Assembly: GCF_001752395.1 (NCBI RefSeq)
Contig: NZ_MKEK01000001.1
Location: 1,611,259 to 1,675,258 of the forward strand
Direction: 5' to 3'
Length of the DNA stretch: 64,000 nt
Source: Rheinheimera salexigens
GTDB taxonomy: Bacteria; Pseudomonadota; Gammaproteobacteria; Enterobacterales; Alteromonadaceae
The notes under the pieces: generated by a model
Seen by the model: only the letters and a program-made list of their open reading frames with translations
Databases searched by the model: none
Told to the model about the DNA's origin: nothing
Shown: positions 18,554 through 28,483 of the stretch, piece after piece
Layout of the letters: each line of letters starts with the position of its first letter
How positions within the stretch are numbered: position 1 is the stretch's first letter
Made by a program: the position numbers and the translations under genes

Positions 18554-20074
18554 ATGACGGTCATTCGCCAGCAAGATTTTATCGATAGCATTGAAGATGC
18601 ATTGCAATATATCTCTTATTATCACCCTTTAGATTTTATTAAAGCGCTAGAGTCTGCTTACCATAAAGAGCAAAACCAAGCCGCTAAAGATGCCATTGCC
18701 CAAATACTGATTAACTCGCGCATGTCGGCAGAAGGCCATCGACCCATTTGTCAGGACACCGGCATAGTAACGTGTTTTGTTAAAATAGGTATGGACGTTA
18801 AGTGGGATAAGACCAACTTAACCGTGCAAGAAATGGTAAATGAAGGTACCCGTCGTGCGTATTTGAATCCGGATAATCCATTACGCGCTTCTATTGTTGC
18901 CGACCCAGCCGGTGGCCGGAAAAATACTAAAGATAATACCCCTGCGGTGGTGCATATTGATTTAGTCGCGGGTAATCAAGTAGAAGTGATGATTGCGGCT
19001 AAAGGCGGCGGTTCAGAGAATAAAACTAAAATGGCTATGCTTAATCCATCAGATTCCATTGTCGATTGGGTATTAGAAACCTTGCCAAAAATGGGCGCCG
19101 GCTGGTGTCCGCCAGGGATGTTAGGTATAGGTATTGGTGGTACGGCAGAAAAAGCCGCTGTGTTAGCCAAAGAGTCATTGATGGAGCCGGTTGATATTCA
19201 GCAGTTAATTGATAAAGGCGCTGAAACGGCAGATGAAAAGTTACGTTTAGAGCTATACGAAAAAGTGAATAAACTGGGTATTGGTGCCCAAGGTTTAGGT
19301 GGTTTAACCACAGTGGTTGACGTTAAAATTAATAGCGTGCCGACCCATGCGGCAAGTTTACCGGTTGTGATGATCCCTAACTGCGCCGCTACGCGCCACC
19401 TGCATTTTCATTTAGATGGTTCAGGCCCTGCAGATATTCAGCCGCCGAAGTTAGAAGATTGGCCGCAAGTGACGTGGGAACTGGGTAGCAAAGTGCGCCG
19501 GGTTAATTTAGATCAAATTACCCCAGCAGAGGTGCAAACATGGCGGGCTGGTGAAACAGTATTATTAAGCGGTAAAATGCTGACCGGTCGTGACGCGGCG
19601 CATAAGCGAATCGCTGAAATGCTCAGTAAAGGTGAAGCATTGCCAGATGGCGTTGATTTTAACAACCGCTTTATTTATTACGTCGGCCCAGTTGATGCAG
19701 TCGGCGATGAAGTTGTAGGCCCAGCAGGCCCAACTACCGCAACGCGGATGGATAAGTTTACCGATATGATGCTTGGCCAAGCAGGCTTACTGGGTATGAT
19801 TGGTAAGTCTGAGCGCGGTGAGGAAACCGTCGCCAGTATTAAGCAGCATAAAGCGGTATATTTAATGGCAGTAGGCGGTGCAGCTTATTTAGTGTCAAAG
19901 GCCATTAAGAAATCTCGCGTAGTGGCTTTTGCTGATTTAGGCATGGAAGCGATTTATGAGTTTGACGTTGAAGATATGCCGGTAACGGTTGCTGTAGACT
20001 CTGAAGGGAACAACGTTCACCAGCAAGGCCCGGCTATCTGGAAAGTAAATATCGAAAATATGGCAGCAAAATAA
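18554..20074 (+). CDS. fumA: class I fumarate hydratase (iron-sulfur)
   Basis: TCA-cycle enzyme interconverting fumarate and malate, 506 residues with a 4Fe-4S cluster. Candidate cluster Cys are in PICQDTGIV, GWCPPGMLG and PNCAATRHLHFH. The C-terminal domain carries VGPAGPTTATRMDKF. The ATG at 18554 is preferred over a TTG at 18548 because GAGGA sits about nine bases upstream. It is divergent from pabB. The two-domain length fits FumA/FumB rather than FumC. Confidence 0.94.
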   Translation: MTVIRQQDFIDSIEDALQYISYYHPLDFIKALESAYHKEQNQAAKDAIAQILINSRMSAEGHRPICQDTGIVTCFVKIGMDVKWDKTNLTVQEMVNEGTRRAYLNPDNPLRASIVADPAGGRKNTKDNTPAVVHIDLVAGNQVEVMIAAKGGGSENKTKMAMLNPSDSIVDWVLETLPKMGAGWCPPGMLGIGIGGTAEKAAVLAKESLMEPVDIQQLIDKGAETADEKLRLELYEKVNKLGIGAQGLGGLTTVVDVKINSVPTHAASLPVVMIPNCAATRHLHFHLDGSGPADIQPPKLEDWPQVTWELGSKVRRVNLDQITPAEVQTWRAGETVLLSGKMLTGRDAAHKRIAEMLSKGEALPDGVDFNNRFIYYVGPVDAVGDEVVGPAGPTTATRMDKFTDMMLGQAGLLGMIGKSERGEETVASIKQHKAVYLMAVGGAAYLVSKAIKKSRVVAFADLGMEAIYEFDVEDMPVTVAVDSEGNNVHQQGPAIWKVNIENMAAK

Positions 20075-20085
20075 TAACTACTCAT

Positions 20086-20114
20086 AGGCTACTAGATTCT
20101 TAGTGGCCTTTTTT
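20086..20114 (+). terminator. rho-independent terminator after fumarase
   Basis: Stem aggctact/agtggcct (one G-U pair) around an 8-base loop, followed by a run of six to seven T, 12 bases after the fumarase stop. Confidence 0.85.
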
Positions 20115-20225
20115 ATGTGCTTTAAAGCTTTATGTGATTAGTGATAACTAAATAACTAGAAAGACAATTAGAAATAAAACAACAAATAACAACTAGAAAT
20201 AAAAAACTTTTAAAACGGAGTCAGA

Positions 20226-22256
20226 ATGAAATATTCAGCATTGCTGGTATCGCTGTTGCTCAGTGGTACGGCCTTGGCTAAGGCGCCCTTAAGTGTCGAG
20301 CATTTAAATCAAGTAAATAATCTTTATGATGTGACGTTATCTCCTGATGGTCGGTATGTCGCTTATGGGCAAACTAATGGTGGTTTTAGCCCCGCAGATA
20401 CCAGCAGCGATTTATATTTAATTGATTTAGCGAAATCAGAACAGCAAAACAGATTAACCCGCTTAACACAAAGTAAAGGCCGTGAGCATCAACTGCAATG
20501 GTCAGCACAGAGTGATAGTGTGTATTTTATTACCGATCGTAGTGGTAGTGCTCAAGTATGGCAATTATCGCTAGCAGGCGGTGAGGCCCTGCAAATAACC
20601 GATTTACCGTTACCGGTAACCGGCTTTATTGTTTCAGCGGATGCAAAACAAATCGCATTGTCGTTATCGGTTAAGCCTGGTTGTGAAACCTTAGCCTGCA
20701 CTGTGGCGGCAAAGCATGCAGATAGCACTAAAAAAGATAGCGCTATGGCTTATGACCAATTAATGGTTAGGCATTGGGATACCTGGTTAGACGGTTACCG
20801 TAATCAGTTGCATGTTGCAGCGTTAGATAAAGGCTTAGTCACTGCAGCGCGTAATTTAATGCCAGAGTGGGATACCGATATTGCTGGCATGGCAGAAGTC
20901 GCATTTTCTCCAGATAATCAGCGCTTAGTTTTCAGTGCCAAAATTCCTGCAGCAGATCAAGCTTGGCACACCAATTTTGATATTTTTATGGTATCTATTA
21001 ATGGTGGTGAAAAACAAAACTTAACCGCAGCAAACCCGGCTTGGGATGCCGCACCGACATTTTCAGCAGATGGCCGTTTTATGGCCTATAAAGCCATGCA
21101 ACGACCACAAGCCGAAGCGGATCGGTTTAGTTTAATGTTATTGGATATGGTGACCGGGCAGCGTAAAGAGTTAGCGGCTGAATTTGATCGCTCTATTATT
21201 GAATATAAATTTGGCCCGGATAATCGCAGTATTTATGTGACGACTCAAGATGTGGGTCAGCGCAGTATTTATGCTATTAGCACCAGTTTTGGTGATGTGC
21301 GTAAAGTGTTTGGCGAGGGTACAGCAGGTTCATTGCACATTGCGGCAGATAAACTGGTCTTCACTAATCATAAGTTAGATTTTCCTACTGAAGTATTTCA
21401 ACTTAATTTAGATGGCACTGAACTGAGACAATTAACCGATATTAATGCCGATTGGCGTAATGCGGTGCAGTTTGGCGACTATGAGCAATTTAGTTTTAGC
21501 GGCGCTAATGAAGAAACCGTATATGGTTATCTGGTAAAACCGTGGGATTTCGATGCTAAGAAAAAATATCCAATGGCATTTTTAGTCCACGGTGGGCCGC
21601 AGGGCAGTTTTGGTAATATGTTTAATGTGCGCTGGAATGCCCAAATGTATGCCGCTCAAGGTTATGCCGTTGTTATGGTCGACTTTCATGGTTCAACCGG
21701 TTATGGCCAAGCGTTTACTGACTCGATTAGTCGCGACTGGGGCGATAAACCGTTACAAGATTTACAAAAAGGTTTTGCCCATATTGTTAAAACCCAACCT
21801 TGGATTGATGGCGATCGTGCCTGTGCGTTAGGGGCGTCTTACGGTGGTTATATGATGAACTGGATTGCTGGTAATTGGCCAACCGGTTTTAATTGTTTAA
21901 TCAACCATGCTGGTTTATACGATATGCCAAGCTTTTATGGTAGCACTGAGGAGTTATGGTTTCCTGAGCGTGACTTAGGTGGTCCAGTATGGCAAGAGGG
22001 CTCGGATTATCAAAAGTTTAATCCAGCAGCGTTGGCCGATAAATGGCAAACACCTATGCTAGTGATCCATGGTTTAAAAGATTACCGGGTACCTTATGCC
22101 CAAGGCTTAGGTGCTTTTACTAACTTGCAGCGTAAAGGCATAGACTCACGGTTGGTGATTTTTCCCGATGAAAATCATTGGATCTTAAATAAAGATAACC
22201 GCGTTCGTTGGTATAACGAAGTGTTTCAATGGCTGGATAAATATACTAAGCAGTAA
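20226..22256 (+). CDS. S9 family prolyl oligopeptidase-like secreted peptidase
   Basis: Serine peptidase of the dipeptidyl/acylaminoacyl-peptidase type, 676 residues, exported by a signal peptide cut after ALA (residue 18). The N-terminal half is a TolB/DPP-type beta-propeller (SPDGRYVAYG, SPDNQRLVFS, SADGRFMAYK). The alpha/beta-hydrolase domain starts near 440. The triad is Ser 538 in GASYGG, Asp 619 in GLKDYRVP and His 651 in DENHWI. It likely degrades peptides in the periplasm. A clean AACGGAG precedes the start. Confidence 0.94.
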   Translation: MKYSALLVSLLLSGTALAKAPLSVEHLNQVNNLYDVTLSPDGRYVAYGQTNGGFSPADTSSDLYLIDLAKSEQQNRLTRLTQSKGREHQLQWSAQSDSVYFITDRSGSAQVWQLSLAGGEALQITDLPLPVTGFIVSADAKQIALSLSVKPGCETLACTVAAKHADSTKKDSAMAYDQLMVRHWDTWLDGYRNQLHVAALDKGLVTAARNLMPEWDTDIAGMAEVAFSPDNQRLVFSAKIPAADQAWHTNFDIFMVSINGGEKQNLTAANPAWDAAPTFSADGRFMAYKAMQRPQAEADRFSLMLLDMVTGQRKELAAEFDRSIIEYKFGPDNRSIYVTTQDVGQRSIYAISTSFGDVRKVFGEGTAGSLHIAADKLVFTNHKLDFPTEVFQLNLDGTELRQLTDINADWRNAVQFGDYEQFSFSGANEETVYGYLVKPWDFDAKKKYPMAFLVHGGPQGSFGNMFNVRWNAQMYAAQGYAVVMVDFHGSTGYGQAFTDSISRDWGDKPLQDLQKGFAHIVKTQPWIDGDRACALGASYGGYMMNWIAGNWPTGFNCLINHAGLYDMPSFYGSTEELWFPERDLGGPVWQEGSDYQKFNPAALADKWQTPMLVIHGLKDYRVPYAQGLGAFTNLQRKGIDSRLVIFPDENHWILNKDNRVRWYNEVFQWLDKYTKQ

Positions 22257-22268
22257 TTTTGTTTAAAA

Positions 22269-22303
22269 CTTCTGCAGCGGCTTAATTTACAGCGCTGCAG
22301 AAG
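22269..22303. terminator. hairpin between convergent S9 peptidase and DsbA-like genes
   Basis: Perfect 11-bp stem (cttctgcagcg / cgctgcagaag) with a 13-base loop. On the minus strand it is followed by TTTT, so it probably ends the DsbA-like transcript; on the plus strand the T run is weak. Confidence 0.65.
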
Positions 22304-22331
22304 CTTATATCGATTTATAGCATAGGCGTTA

Positions 22332-22976
22332 CTAAGCTAGCTCAGTTGCTACTTTTTGTAAGGCGGTTGCTAACTGTGCCGGTTCTTGTGCGCCAGAAAT
22401 TAAATATTGGTTATTGATAATAAAGGCCGGTACTGATGAAATACCCGCTTGCTGGTATTTAGCAATGTCTGCCGTCACTACTGCAGCAAATTTGTCAGAT
22501 GCTAAAATTTTCGCGGCTTCTTTTTTACTTAATCCAGCATCCTCTGCGCATTGTGCCAATACTTGATGATCGGCGACGTTTTTAGCATGACCAAAATAGG
22601 CATCGAATAACGCGAGTTTCATCGCGTCAGCTTTATTCTGCGTTGCCGCCCACTTCACTAAGCGGTGGCCATCAAAAGTATTACAGGTATAGCGCTGCTG
22701 CAATTGACTAAAGTTAAGCCCAAGCTCAGTTGCAACTTGGATCATATGCTCTTGTGAAGCGCGCATTTCGTTTTCGTCCCGACCATATTTTTTACTTAGC
22801 GCCTGTAAAATAGGTTCTTGAGGGGCATTTTTATCTGGATTGAGTTGAAAGGCATGCCACTCCAACTCGACAGAAATGTCAGGTATTGTAGTTAATGCTT
22901 GTTGTAGTCGAGCGTAGCCAATTGCGCACCAAGGGCAGGCAATATCGGAAACTAAATCTATTTTAATCGTGGTCAT
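22332..22976 (-). CDS. DsbA/FrnE-family thioredoxin-fold oxidoreductase
   Basis: Cytosolic (no signal peptide) DsbA-fold protein of 214 residues with the redox site CPWC at residues 14-17 and the cis-Pro segment SSVPAFIINNQYLISGAQ near 183. This is the FrnE-like branch, which acts as a disulfide or 2-hydroxychromene-type isomerase/oxidoreductase; the actual substrate is unknown. Confidence 0.88.
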   Translation of the reverse strand: MTTIKIDLVSDIACPWCAIGYARLQQALTTIPDISVELEWHAFQLNPDKNAPQEPILQALSKKYGRDENEMRASQEHMIQVATELGLNFSQLQQRYTCNTFDGHRLVKWAATQNKADAMKLALFDAYFGHAKNVADHQVLAQCAEDAGLSKKEAAKILASDKFAAVVTADIAKYQQAGISSVPAFIINNQYLISGAQEPAQLATALQKVATELA

Positions 22977-23342
22977 AGGCGAGCTCCAAGCTAGATAATT
23001 ATTTGTTTGTTAGTTATGCAACAGCTATGCGCTAACTAATACAGCTATATAAAATTTGTTATGTTATTAAGATATTGCGGGTTATTTGTTCAGCATAGGC
23101 TTTTTTTATCTTTGGCTCAAGTCGTGCTAGTGCGCTATGCAGCTAAAAAAGGCTTACTAGAGTAGTTAGTGGATTTGAGTGAACTGGATACTGTTGGCTT
23201 TTTAGGTTTAAATAGCAATGATGCTATTATTTAGGGTCCGGCAGAAATTTCTTGAGAATAAAGCTGCTAAAGATTTAATTGCTTAGCAGCTTGATTGAAT
23301 ACCAGCTAAATTGACCTGAAAGGATGATTGCTAATAATCGGT
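22977..23342. other. intergenic stretch, possible short gene remnant
   Basis: No intact gene. A short frame on the plus strand from ATG 23061 reads 34 codons to a TAG at 23163 and then continues, after that stop, as LVDLSELDTVGFLGLNSNDAII to another stop. This could be a decayed gene fragment but is too short to identify. A small hairpin (aatagca/tgctatt) is at 23211-23228. No riboswitch or clear promoter was seen. Confidence 0.4.
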
Positions 23343-24470
23343 TTAAAAGTAATAACCAAAGTTAATATTAATCCGCTTGTCCCAACCTTTACCGATCTGT
23401 GCCAAACCAATATGATCATCTAGTGGCGTGGCGAAAACCATGTTGTTGCCCATGATAAAATCAAACATGGTATAGGTTGGACCGGCAGCAACGGCACAAC
23501 CAATGACGTTCTGTTTGCTATTATCATAGCTAGCGTCTGCGACATCGGGTGTCATTAAACCAAAATCGTTATAACATTTAACACTGCCAAAGGAGGTTGG
23601 AATAGTTTTGGCTATGTTTAGGCTGTATATCTGGCCTTTAGCAGCAACTTCATATTGCCAACTAAGAAAAGCAAGCGCGACTTTATTCGGATCGACACTG
23701 TCGGCGGCATTAAATTCATATTGAATTGCCTGCAACTGTAAATTCCAGCCGTGATAACTTGAGTCAAGATGAACAGCTGCTGCATAGCGGTCGCCATTAT
23801 TTTGACTGAGGTTATTGTAGATTTGGCCTATTTGCAAAGAGCCGCCCAGGGTTGTGGAGCCACCTTGATGTTGCATAGTATAGGTTTGACGCAGGCTAAG
23901 CTGATTCGATTCTTCGTTGCTGTAATCAGTGCCATTAATATTACCGCTATACAAGTCTGCGGCATATTGCTTATTTTCACTGCCGGCATATTCAGAATTT
24001 TTGAAAAAAGCAATATCGCTTTGCCAGCCATCTTTGTTATAAACAGCCTTAATTCCCATGTCGCTGTCATCTTCCATACCAAAATAGTAAGGCATGCCCA
24101 GCCAGAAGCTGTTAGAAATAAAACCGGGGTTACCAAAAGGGTTTTTAGTCATACCGAATTGGATTTGCCAAGCAGGACTGGCATCGTAATAACCGTAACC
24201 ATGTTTGATAAAGTGGCTGTCTGCAGTAAAACGGTACTCGGCACTGATGCCCCAGTCGCCTTTTTTGCCGTTAAATTTTATGGCAGCGATATCTAGACCA
24301 ATTTCACCGCCTTTCGCTGTAGAGTCTGCACTATAATCTTTATAGGCATACTTAATCCGTAGCGTACCTGTGACATCAATGCCATCTTCAGTTTCGGCCT
24401 GTGCACTAACACTGCTTAGTGACAGTGCAGTGACTAAAGCGGATAAAGTAAATTTTACCGGTTTTATCAT
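23343..24470 (-). CDS. outer-membrane porin of the catabolic cluster
   Basis: Beta-barrel outer-membrane protein of 375 residues with a signal peptide cut after AQA (near 25). The mature part shows alternating amphipathic strands (for example GTLRIKYAYKDY, WGISAEYRFTAD, AWQIQFGMTKNPFG) and ends in ININFGYYF, the aromatic C-terminus recognised by the BAM machinery. Two Cys lie in the C-terminal third. It is next to and on the same strand as the M20, BCCT and M24 genes, so it probably admits the cluster's substrate. A specific porin family cannot be assigned. Confidence 0.8.
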   Translation of the reverse strand: MIKPVKFTLSALVTALSLSSVSAQAETEDGIDVTGTLRIKYAYKDYSADSTAKGGEIGLDIAAIKFNGKKGDWGISAEYRFTADSHFIKHGYGYYDASPAWQIQFGMTKNPFGNPGFISNSFWLGMPYYFGMEDDSDMGIKAVYNKDGWQSDIAFFKNSEYAGSENKQYAADLYSGNINGTDYSNEESNQLSLRQTYTMQHQGGSTTLGGSLQIGQIYNNLSQNNGDRYAAAVHLDSSYHGWNLQLQAIQYEFNAADSVDPNKVALAFLSWQYEVAAKGQIYSLNIAKTIPTSFGSVKCYNDFGLMTPDVADASYDNSKQNVIGCAVAAGPTYTMFDFIMGNNMVFATPLDDHIGLAQIGKGWDKRININFGYYF

Positions 24471-24522
24471 GGGATTTTCCTAAACGCAGCCCATAGAACT
24501 GCGTAGTTGTATAAAAGATTAA

Positions 24523-25674
24523 TTACAGACTCAATTCTTGCTCAACCAAAGCTTGCCAGTAACGTACACCTAGCATTGAGATATTGTCATTGAAGTCATA
24601 AAGTGGATTGTGCAAAGCGGTACCGCCACATTCACCCTCACCATTGCCCACCAGAATGTAGCAGCCATCTACTTCGCGCAGCATAAAAGAAAAATCTTCG
24701 CTGATAGTGAAGGGCTGACAACTGCCATTGACATTTTCTGCACCAACGACTTTAGCCGCAGCTTCGACAGCAGCTTGGGTTTCCTTGGCAGCATTGATAG
24801 TGGATAAGAAGCTATTATTAAAGTGGTACTTGTATTCAACGCCAGCTGACATGCATTGTCCGGCGACGACGCGCTCGATTGCGGCATCAATTTTGGCTAA
24901 GGCGGCATCGGTAAAGCTGCGGGTATCGCCTTTAATTTTCACTCGAGAAGGGATCACATTAACGGTACCGTTAGTGCTAAATTCCGTAATAGAGATCACT
25001 GCCGTTTCATGGATAGCACTTAAGTTACGTGAAACGATGGTTTGCATGGCGGTAACAATTTGGGCACCCACCACGATAGGATCAGTACCTGTATGTGGCA
25101 TGGCCGCATGACCACCACTAGCAATAATATCAATTTCAAAACTACTTTCGCTGGCCATAAGTGAGCCTGGGCGAGTGGCAAACTGACCGGCGGGGATGCC
25201 AGGTAAATTATGCATGCCATAGATGGCATCAATCTGCCAACGGGTAAAGAGACCATCGTCAATCATGGCCTTAGCGCCAAGGCCATGCTCTTCACAAGGC
25301 TGAAAGATAAAGTAGGCGGTACCGTCAAAGTTACGGGTTCGTGCCAGTTCATGGGCAGCACCCAGTAACATAGCGGTGTGACCATCGTGACCACAAGCGT
25401 GCATTAGGCCCTTATTGACTGATACATGGTCAAAGGTATTTTGCTCGGTAATTTGTAAGGCATCCATATCGGCTCTAAGGCCAATAGAGCGGGCACTTTC
25501 GCCACATTTTAAAATGCCCACTACACCGGTCTTACCTATATTACGGTGCACTTCTAAACCAAATTCCTCCAGTTTCTCTGCCACCATTTTTGCGGTGTCT
25601 ACTTCTTCGAAACCAAATTCTGGGTGTTTGTGAATGTGCTTACGCCAATCAATAACTTGTTGTTCTATAGTCAT
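24523..25674 (-). CDS. M20 family amidohydrolase (hippurate/N-acyl amino acid hydrolase type)
   Basis: Dinuclear metal amidohydrolase of 383 residues, cytosolic. Motifs are WRKHIHKHPEFGFEE near the N-terminus, GLRADMDAL, the metal site HACGHDGHTAMLLG, CEEHGLGA, and GGHAAMPHTGTDP in the dimerisation domain. Relatives cleave N-acyl groups from amino acids. Within this cluster it may remove an acyl or other amide group to release a diamino acid; that is inference. E. coli also pairs an M20-type hydrolase (YgeY) with diaminopropionate ammonia-lyase (YgeX). Confidence 0.88.
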   Translation of the reverse strand: MTIEQQVIDWRKHIHKHPEFGFEEVDTAKMVAEKLEEFGLEVHRNIGKTGVVGILKCGESARSIGLRADMDALQITEQNTFDHVSVNKGLMHACGHDGHTAMLLGAAHELARTRNFDGTAYFIFQPCEEHGLGAKAMIDDGLFTRWQIDAIYGMHNLPGIPAGQFATRPGSLMASESSFEIDIIASGGHAAMPHTGTDPIVVGAQIVTAMQTIVSRNLSAIHETAVISITEFSTNGTVNVIPSRVKIKGDTRSFTDAALAKIDAAIERVVAGQCMSAGVEYKYHFNNSFLSTINAAKETQAAVEAAAKVVGAENVNGSCQPFTISEDFSFMLREVDGCYILVGNGEGECGGTALHNPLYDFNDNISMLGVRYWQALVEQELSL

Positions 25675-25734
25675 TGTAAGTTTTCTCTTTTAGTAGTGAA
25701 TGGCTGCGCTAACCCGCAGCCAACAGGTAATGCT

Positions 25735-27302
25735 TTACTCGCTTAAAAGCTTTTCTCTAGCGGCAGCTTTTAAAGGCTGAGGTTGAGAGTCTGTAACAGG
25801 TTCAAATTCGGCTCTAAACATCTTCAAGGTGCTAATGATGCAAAGGAACAATACAAATATCAGTGGGAAGGCGAAGATAAGACTAATACTCTGCAACAGT
25901 TCTATCCCGGTTTGGCTACCCATCATTAAGGTCAGCGCCATGGCAACTTGGGCAATAACCCAAATTATCTTCATCTTTTTAGACGGGTTTTCACTACCGT
26001 CTTCACACATACTGGCCAAGGTAAAGGTAGAGCTGTTCAGTGAAGTGATAAAGCAAGTGAAAAGTGCAATAACGACACCAATAGAAATAACCGTTCCCAT
26101 TGGGAAGTTTTCTAGCACGATAAAGGTGGCGGCTTTTGAAGAAGCAGCTGCTGCGGCTAATACATCGGGTTCAGACATAATACCGATAGTGCCGAAGAAG
26201 GCGATCCAGACAAAGATACCTAAGCAAGGCAATAACATAGAACCTAAAATAAACTCTTTAACTGTCCGGCCTTTAGAGACACGAGCGATAAAAGGTCCAA
26301 CAAAAGGTGCCCATGCAATAGCCCAAGCATAGTAATAGATGGGCCAGCCGCGTAACCAAGGCGATTCCTCTACAGCAGCAAAGGTAGGTAACATTAAGGC
26401 GTCTTGAAAGAAGTCATTAATGTAGTTACCCATAGTATCAAAATAGACATTGAACATAGCGGTAGTGGGGCCAACCAGTGCCACCAGAGCAATTAAGCCT
26501 ACAAGCAAATAAGCGTTATAGTCCGAAAACATCTTGATGCCTTTCTCTAGCCCAGTGGTGGCACATAGGATAGTGATTAAGGCAATTACACCGACAAGCA
26601 AGAAAATAACCCAAGGCACACAGGGGTATCGAAAAGATAGGTAAAGCTAATACCTAACGATAAGCCGCTTTGACCTAAAGACGTTGAAATACCGGCAATA
26701 GCACCAAATACACAGATCAGGTTGATTGCTTTACCTAAGTTGCCATTAGCTTTATCGCGGCCCCAAGGGATAAGAATATTACTAATAAGACCGTTTTCAT
26801 TCTTACGGTACATCAAGTAGCCAACCACTAAGCCAATTACAGAGAAAGCCGCCCAGGCTTGAATGCCCTGATGAATAAAACTTTGTTTCATGGCAAATTC
26901 AGCGGCTTGTGCTGTTTGGGCATCGATACCTGTAGTTACCAAAGGGTTCATATAGTGATAGACCGGCTCAGCCACACCCCAATACAGCATCACGGTGCCC
27001 ATTCCGGCAGAAAACAGCATGCCTATCCAAGAAAACGTGCTGAATTCAGGTTTGGAATCATCGGCACCGAGTTTGATCTGGCCATACTTACTGAAGGCTA
27101 AATAAAACATGGCCATGACGAAGGTAAAAGACCCGCCAATGTAGACCCAACCAAAGGTATCAGTTAGGTAGGTCATGGTGCCTATCCCAACAGTATACAG
27201 TTGCTCTGGGAATAAGATCCCTGACAGCACGATAAGTAATATAAAGCTCATAGTACTTAGAAAAAGCATCCGGCCTTGAGTCAATTCTTGTTTGGTATTC
27301 AT
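25735..27302 (-). pseudogene. BCCT family transporter broken by a 2-bp frameshift
   Basis: Betaine/carnitine/choline-type secondary transporter in two overlapping frames: the N-terminal part (27302-26586) and the C-terminal part (26619-25735). At 26617-26622 there is CACACA; removing one CA joins FDTPV to PWVIFLL in one frame of about 521 residues, normal for the family. In the joined protein the helix-3 motif is AGMGTVMLYWG and the tryptophan box reads YYYAWAIAWAP, both altered compared with glycine betaine carriers (AGMGIG, FYWAWWIxW), so another substrate is likely. Either the gene is newly inactivated or the base call is wrong. It lies 14 bases after the M24 gene in the same operon. Confidence 0.85.
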
Positions 27303-27316
27303 AGTCTTGTCTCTAT

Positions 27317-28483
27317 TTATTCGATAATGATCAGTTCGGGTTCTGCTCGACGGCTAAGCCATTCAGCACCATTTTCGGTGATGACGATATTCTCTTCATG
27401 GACCATAGACTTACCTGGCGCATAGACCATGCCGGGTTCCAACGTCATGACCATGCCAGGTTTAAGCATAGTGTTATCAGTGGCGGTATTAGATGGACGT
27501 TCTGTTAGCTCTATGCCAAGTCCGTGGCCGAGTCGACCGACATCATTACCTAAGGCACCATTTGCTTCGAGCACTTGCCACATGGCATTGAAAATGTCTG
27601 AAGTGGTGGCACCAGGGCGGGCAGCGGCAAAGCCCTGAGTGGTCGCTTCGTAACAGGCGCGATAAGCGGCTTTAGTTTGTTCGCTCGCATGACCAAAGGC
27701 CCAGTTGCGATCGAAGTCGGAGAAATAACCGTCACGCACGGCTCCGGTATCGATGATAAGCACATCGCCGGAGTCAATTATCCGATCTGTTGGCCCCATA
27801 ATGATGCTGTCATAACCATCAGGGCCAGAGCCGGCGATAATGTAGGGGCATTCATCGGCCCCAGCTTGCAGCAGATCGATGCGCAATTGCTTGCAAATTT
27901 CTCGCTCAGACATACCGATACGAGCATTTTGCGGGATTTTGTCAAAAGCCAGATTAGTAATCCGGCAAATTTCCCGGGTTTTAGCTATCTCGGCTTGTGA
28001 TTTAATTTGGCGCAGTTCATGAACAGCCAAGGACACGTCGACAAACTGTTTTTTCATCAGCGTGGTCAATTGTAGATAATTATTGATTGGCATTCGCAAA
28101 TGCGACTCTATACCTAAGGTCGCGCCAACACGGCCAAAGCGACAAGGAAGTGAATTAAGCGTACTGGCAACTAGGCTAATGCCGTCATCTTCAGGGCGTG
28201 GTGAAGGCCAAGTGATAATATTATCAATCCAGGTGCTTGCCATGCCACTGGCACCAATTTCTGGCACTATGGCAATGGGCTTACCTTGTGCGGGTACGAT
28301 AACAAACCAAGGCCGAGTCGGGCTTTGCCAAAACTGGGTATGGAAGCCGGTGAAGTAGCGGACATTAGGCTCGGTAGTGAAGAGCATAGCGTCCAACTCT
28401 AGTTCACGCATCATCTGCTGCGCTCGGCTGGTTCTGTGTTCAAACTCTGCTTGTTCAAACCCACGCTGTAAATTATTAGCCAT
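27317..28483 (-). CDS. M24 family metallohydrolase (Xaa-Pro peptidase/ectoine-hydrolase-like fold)
   Basis: Pita-bread-fold hydrolase of 388 residues. Metal ligands appear in order: VLIIDTGAV, DFDRNWAF, LGHGLGIE, LEPGMVY and VHEENIVI. The N-terminal creatinase-like domain includes LFTTEPNVRYFTGF. The same fold serves prolidases, creatinase and the ectoine ring-opening enzyme DoeA, so it could open a cyclic amidine or cut an imide or amide bond. ATG 28483 is preferred over 28495 because GAGA lies just upstream. It is the first gene of the minus-strand operon, divergent from the regulator. Confidence 0.85.
   Translation of the reverse strand: MANNLQRGFEQAEFEHRTSRAQQMMRELELDAMLFTTEPNVRYFTGFHTQFWQSPTRPWFVIVPAQGKPIAIVPEIGASGMASTWIDNIITWPSPRPEDDGISLVASTLNSLPCRFGRVGATLGIESHLRMPINNYLQLTTLMKKQFVDVSLAVHELRQIKSQAEIAKTREICRITNLAFDKIPQNARIGMSEREICKQLRIDLLQAGADECPYIIAGSGPDGYDSIIMGPTDRIIDSGDVLIIDTGAVRDGYFSDFDRNWAFGHASEQTKAAYRACYEATTQGFAAARPGATTSDIFNAMWQVLEANGALGNDVGRLGHGLGIELTERPSNTATDNTMLKPGMVMTLEPGMVYAPGKSMVHEENIVITENGAEWLSRRAEPELIIIE

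Noticed and set aside
23061..23233. Short frame with internal stops that reads like a protein remnant
   Set aside because: Only about 55 codons over two stops; no family recognised, so not called as a pseudogene.
24523..28483. Classical ectoine degradation (doeA-doeB) cluster
   Set aside because: The amidohydrolase is M20, not the DoeB (AstE-like) type, doeC/doeD are absent, and the downstream lyase acts on diaminopropionate.
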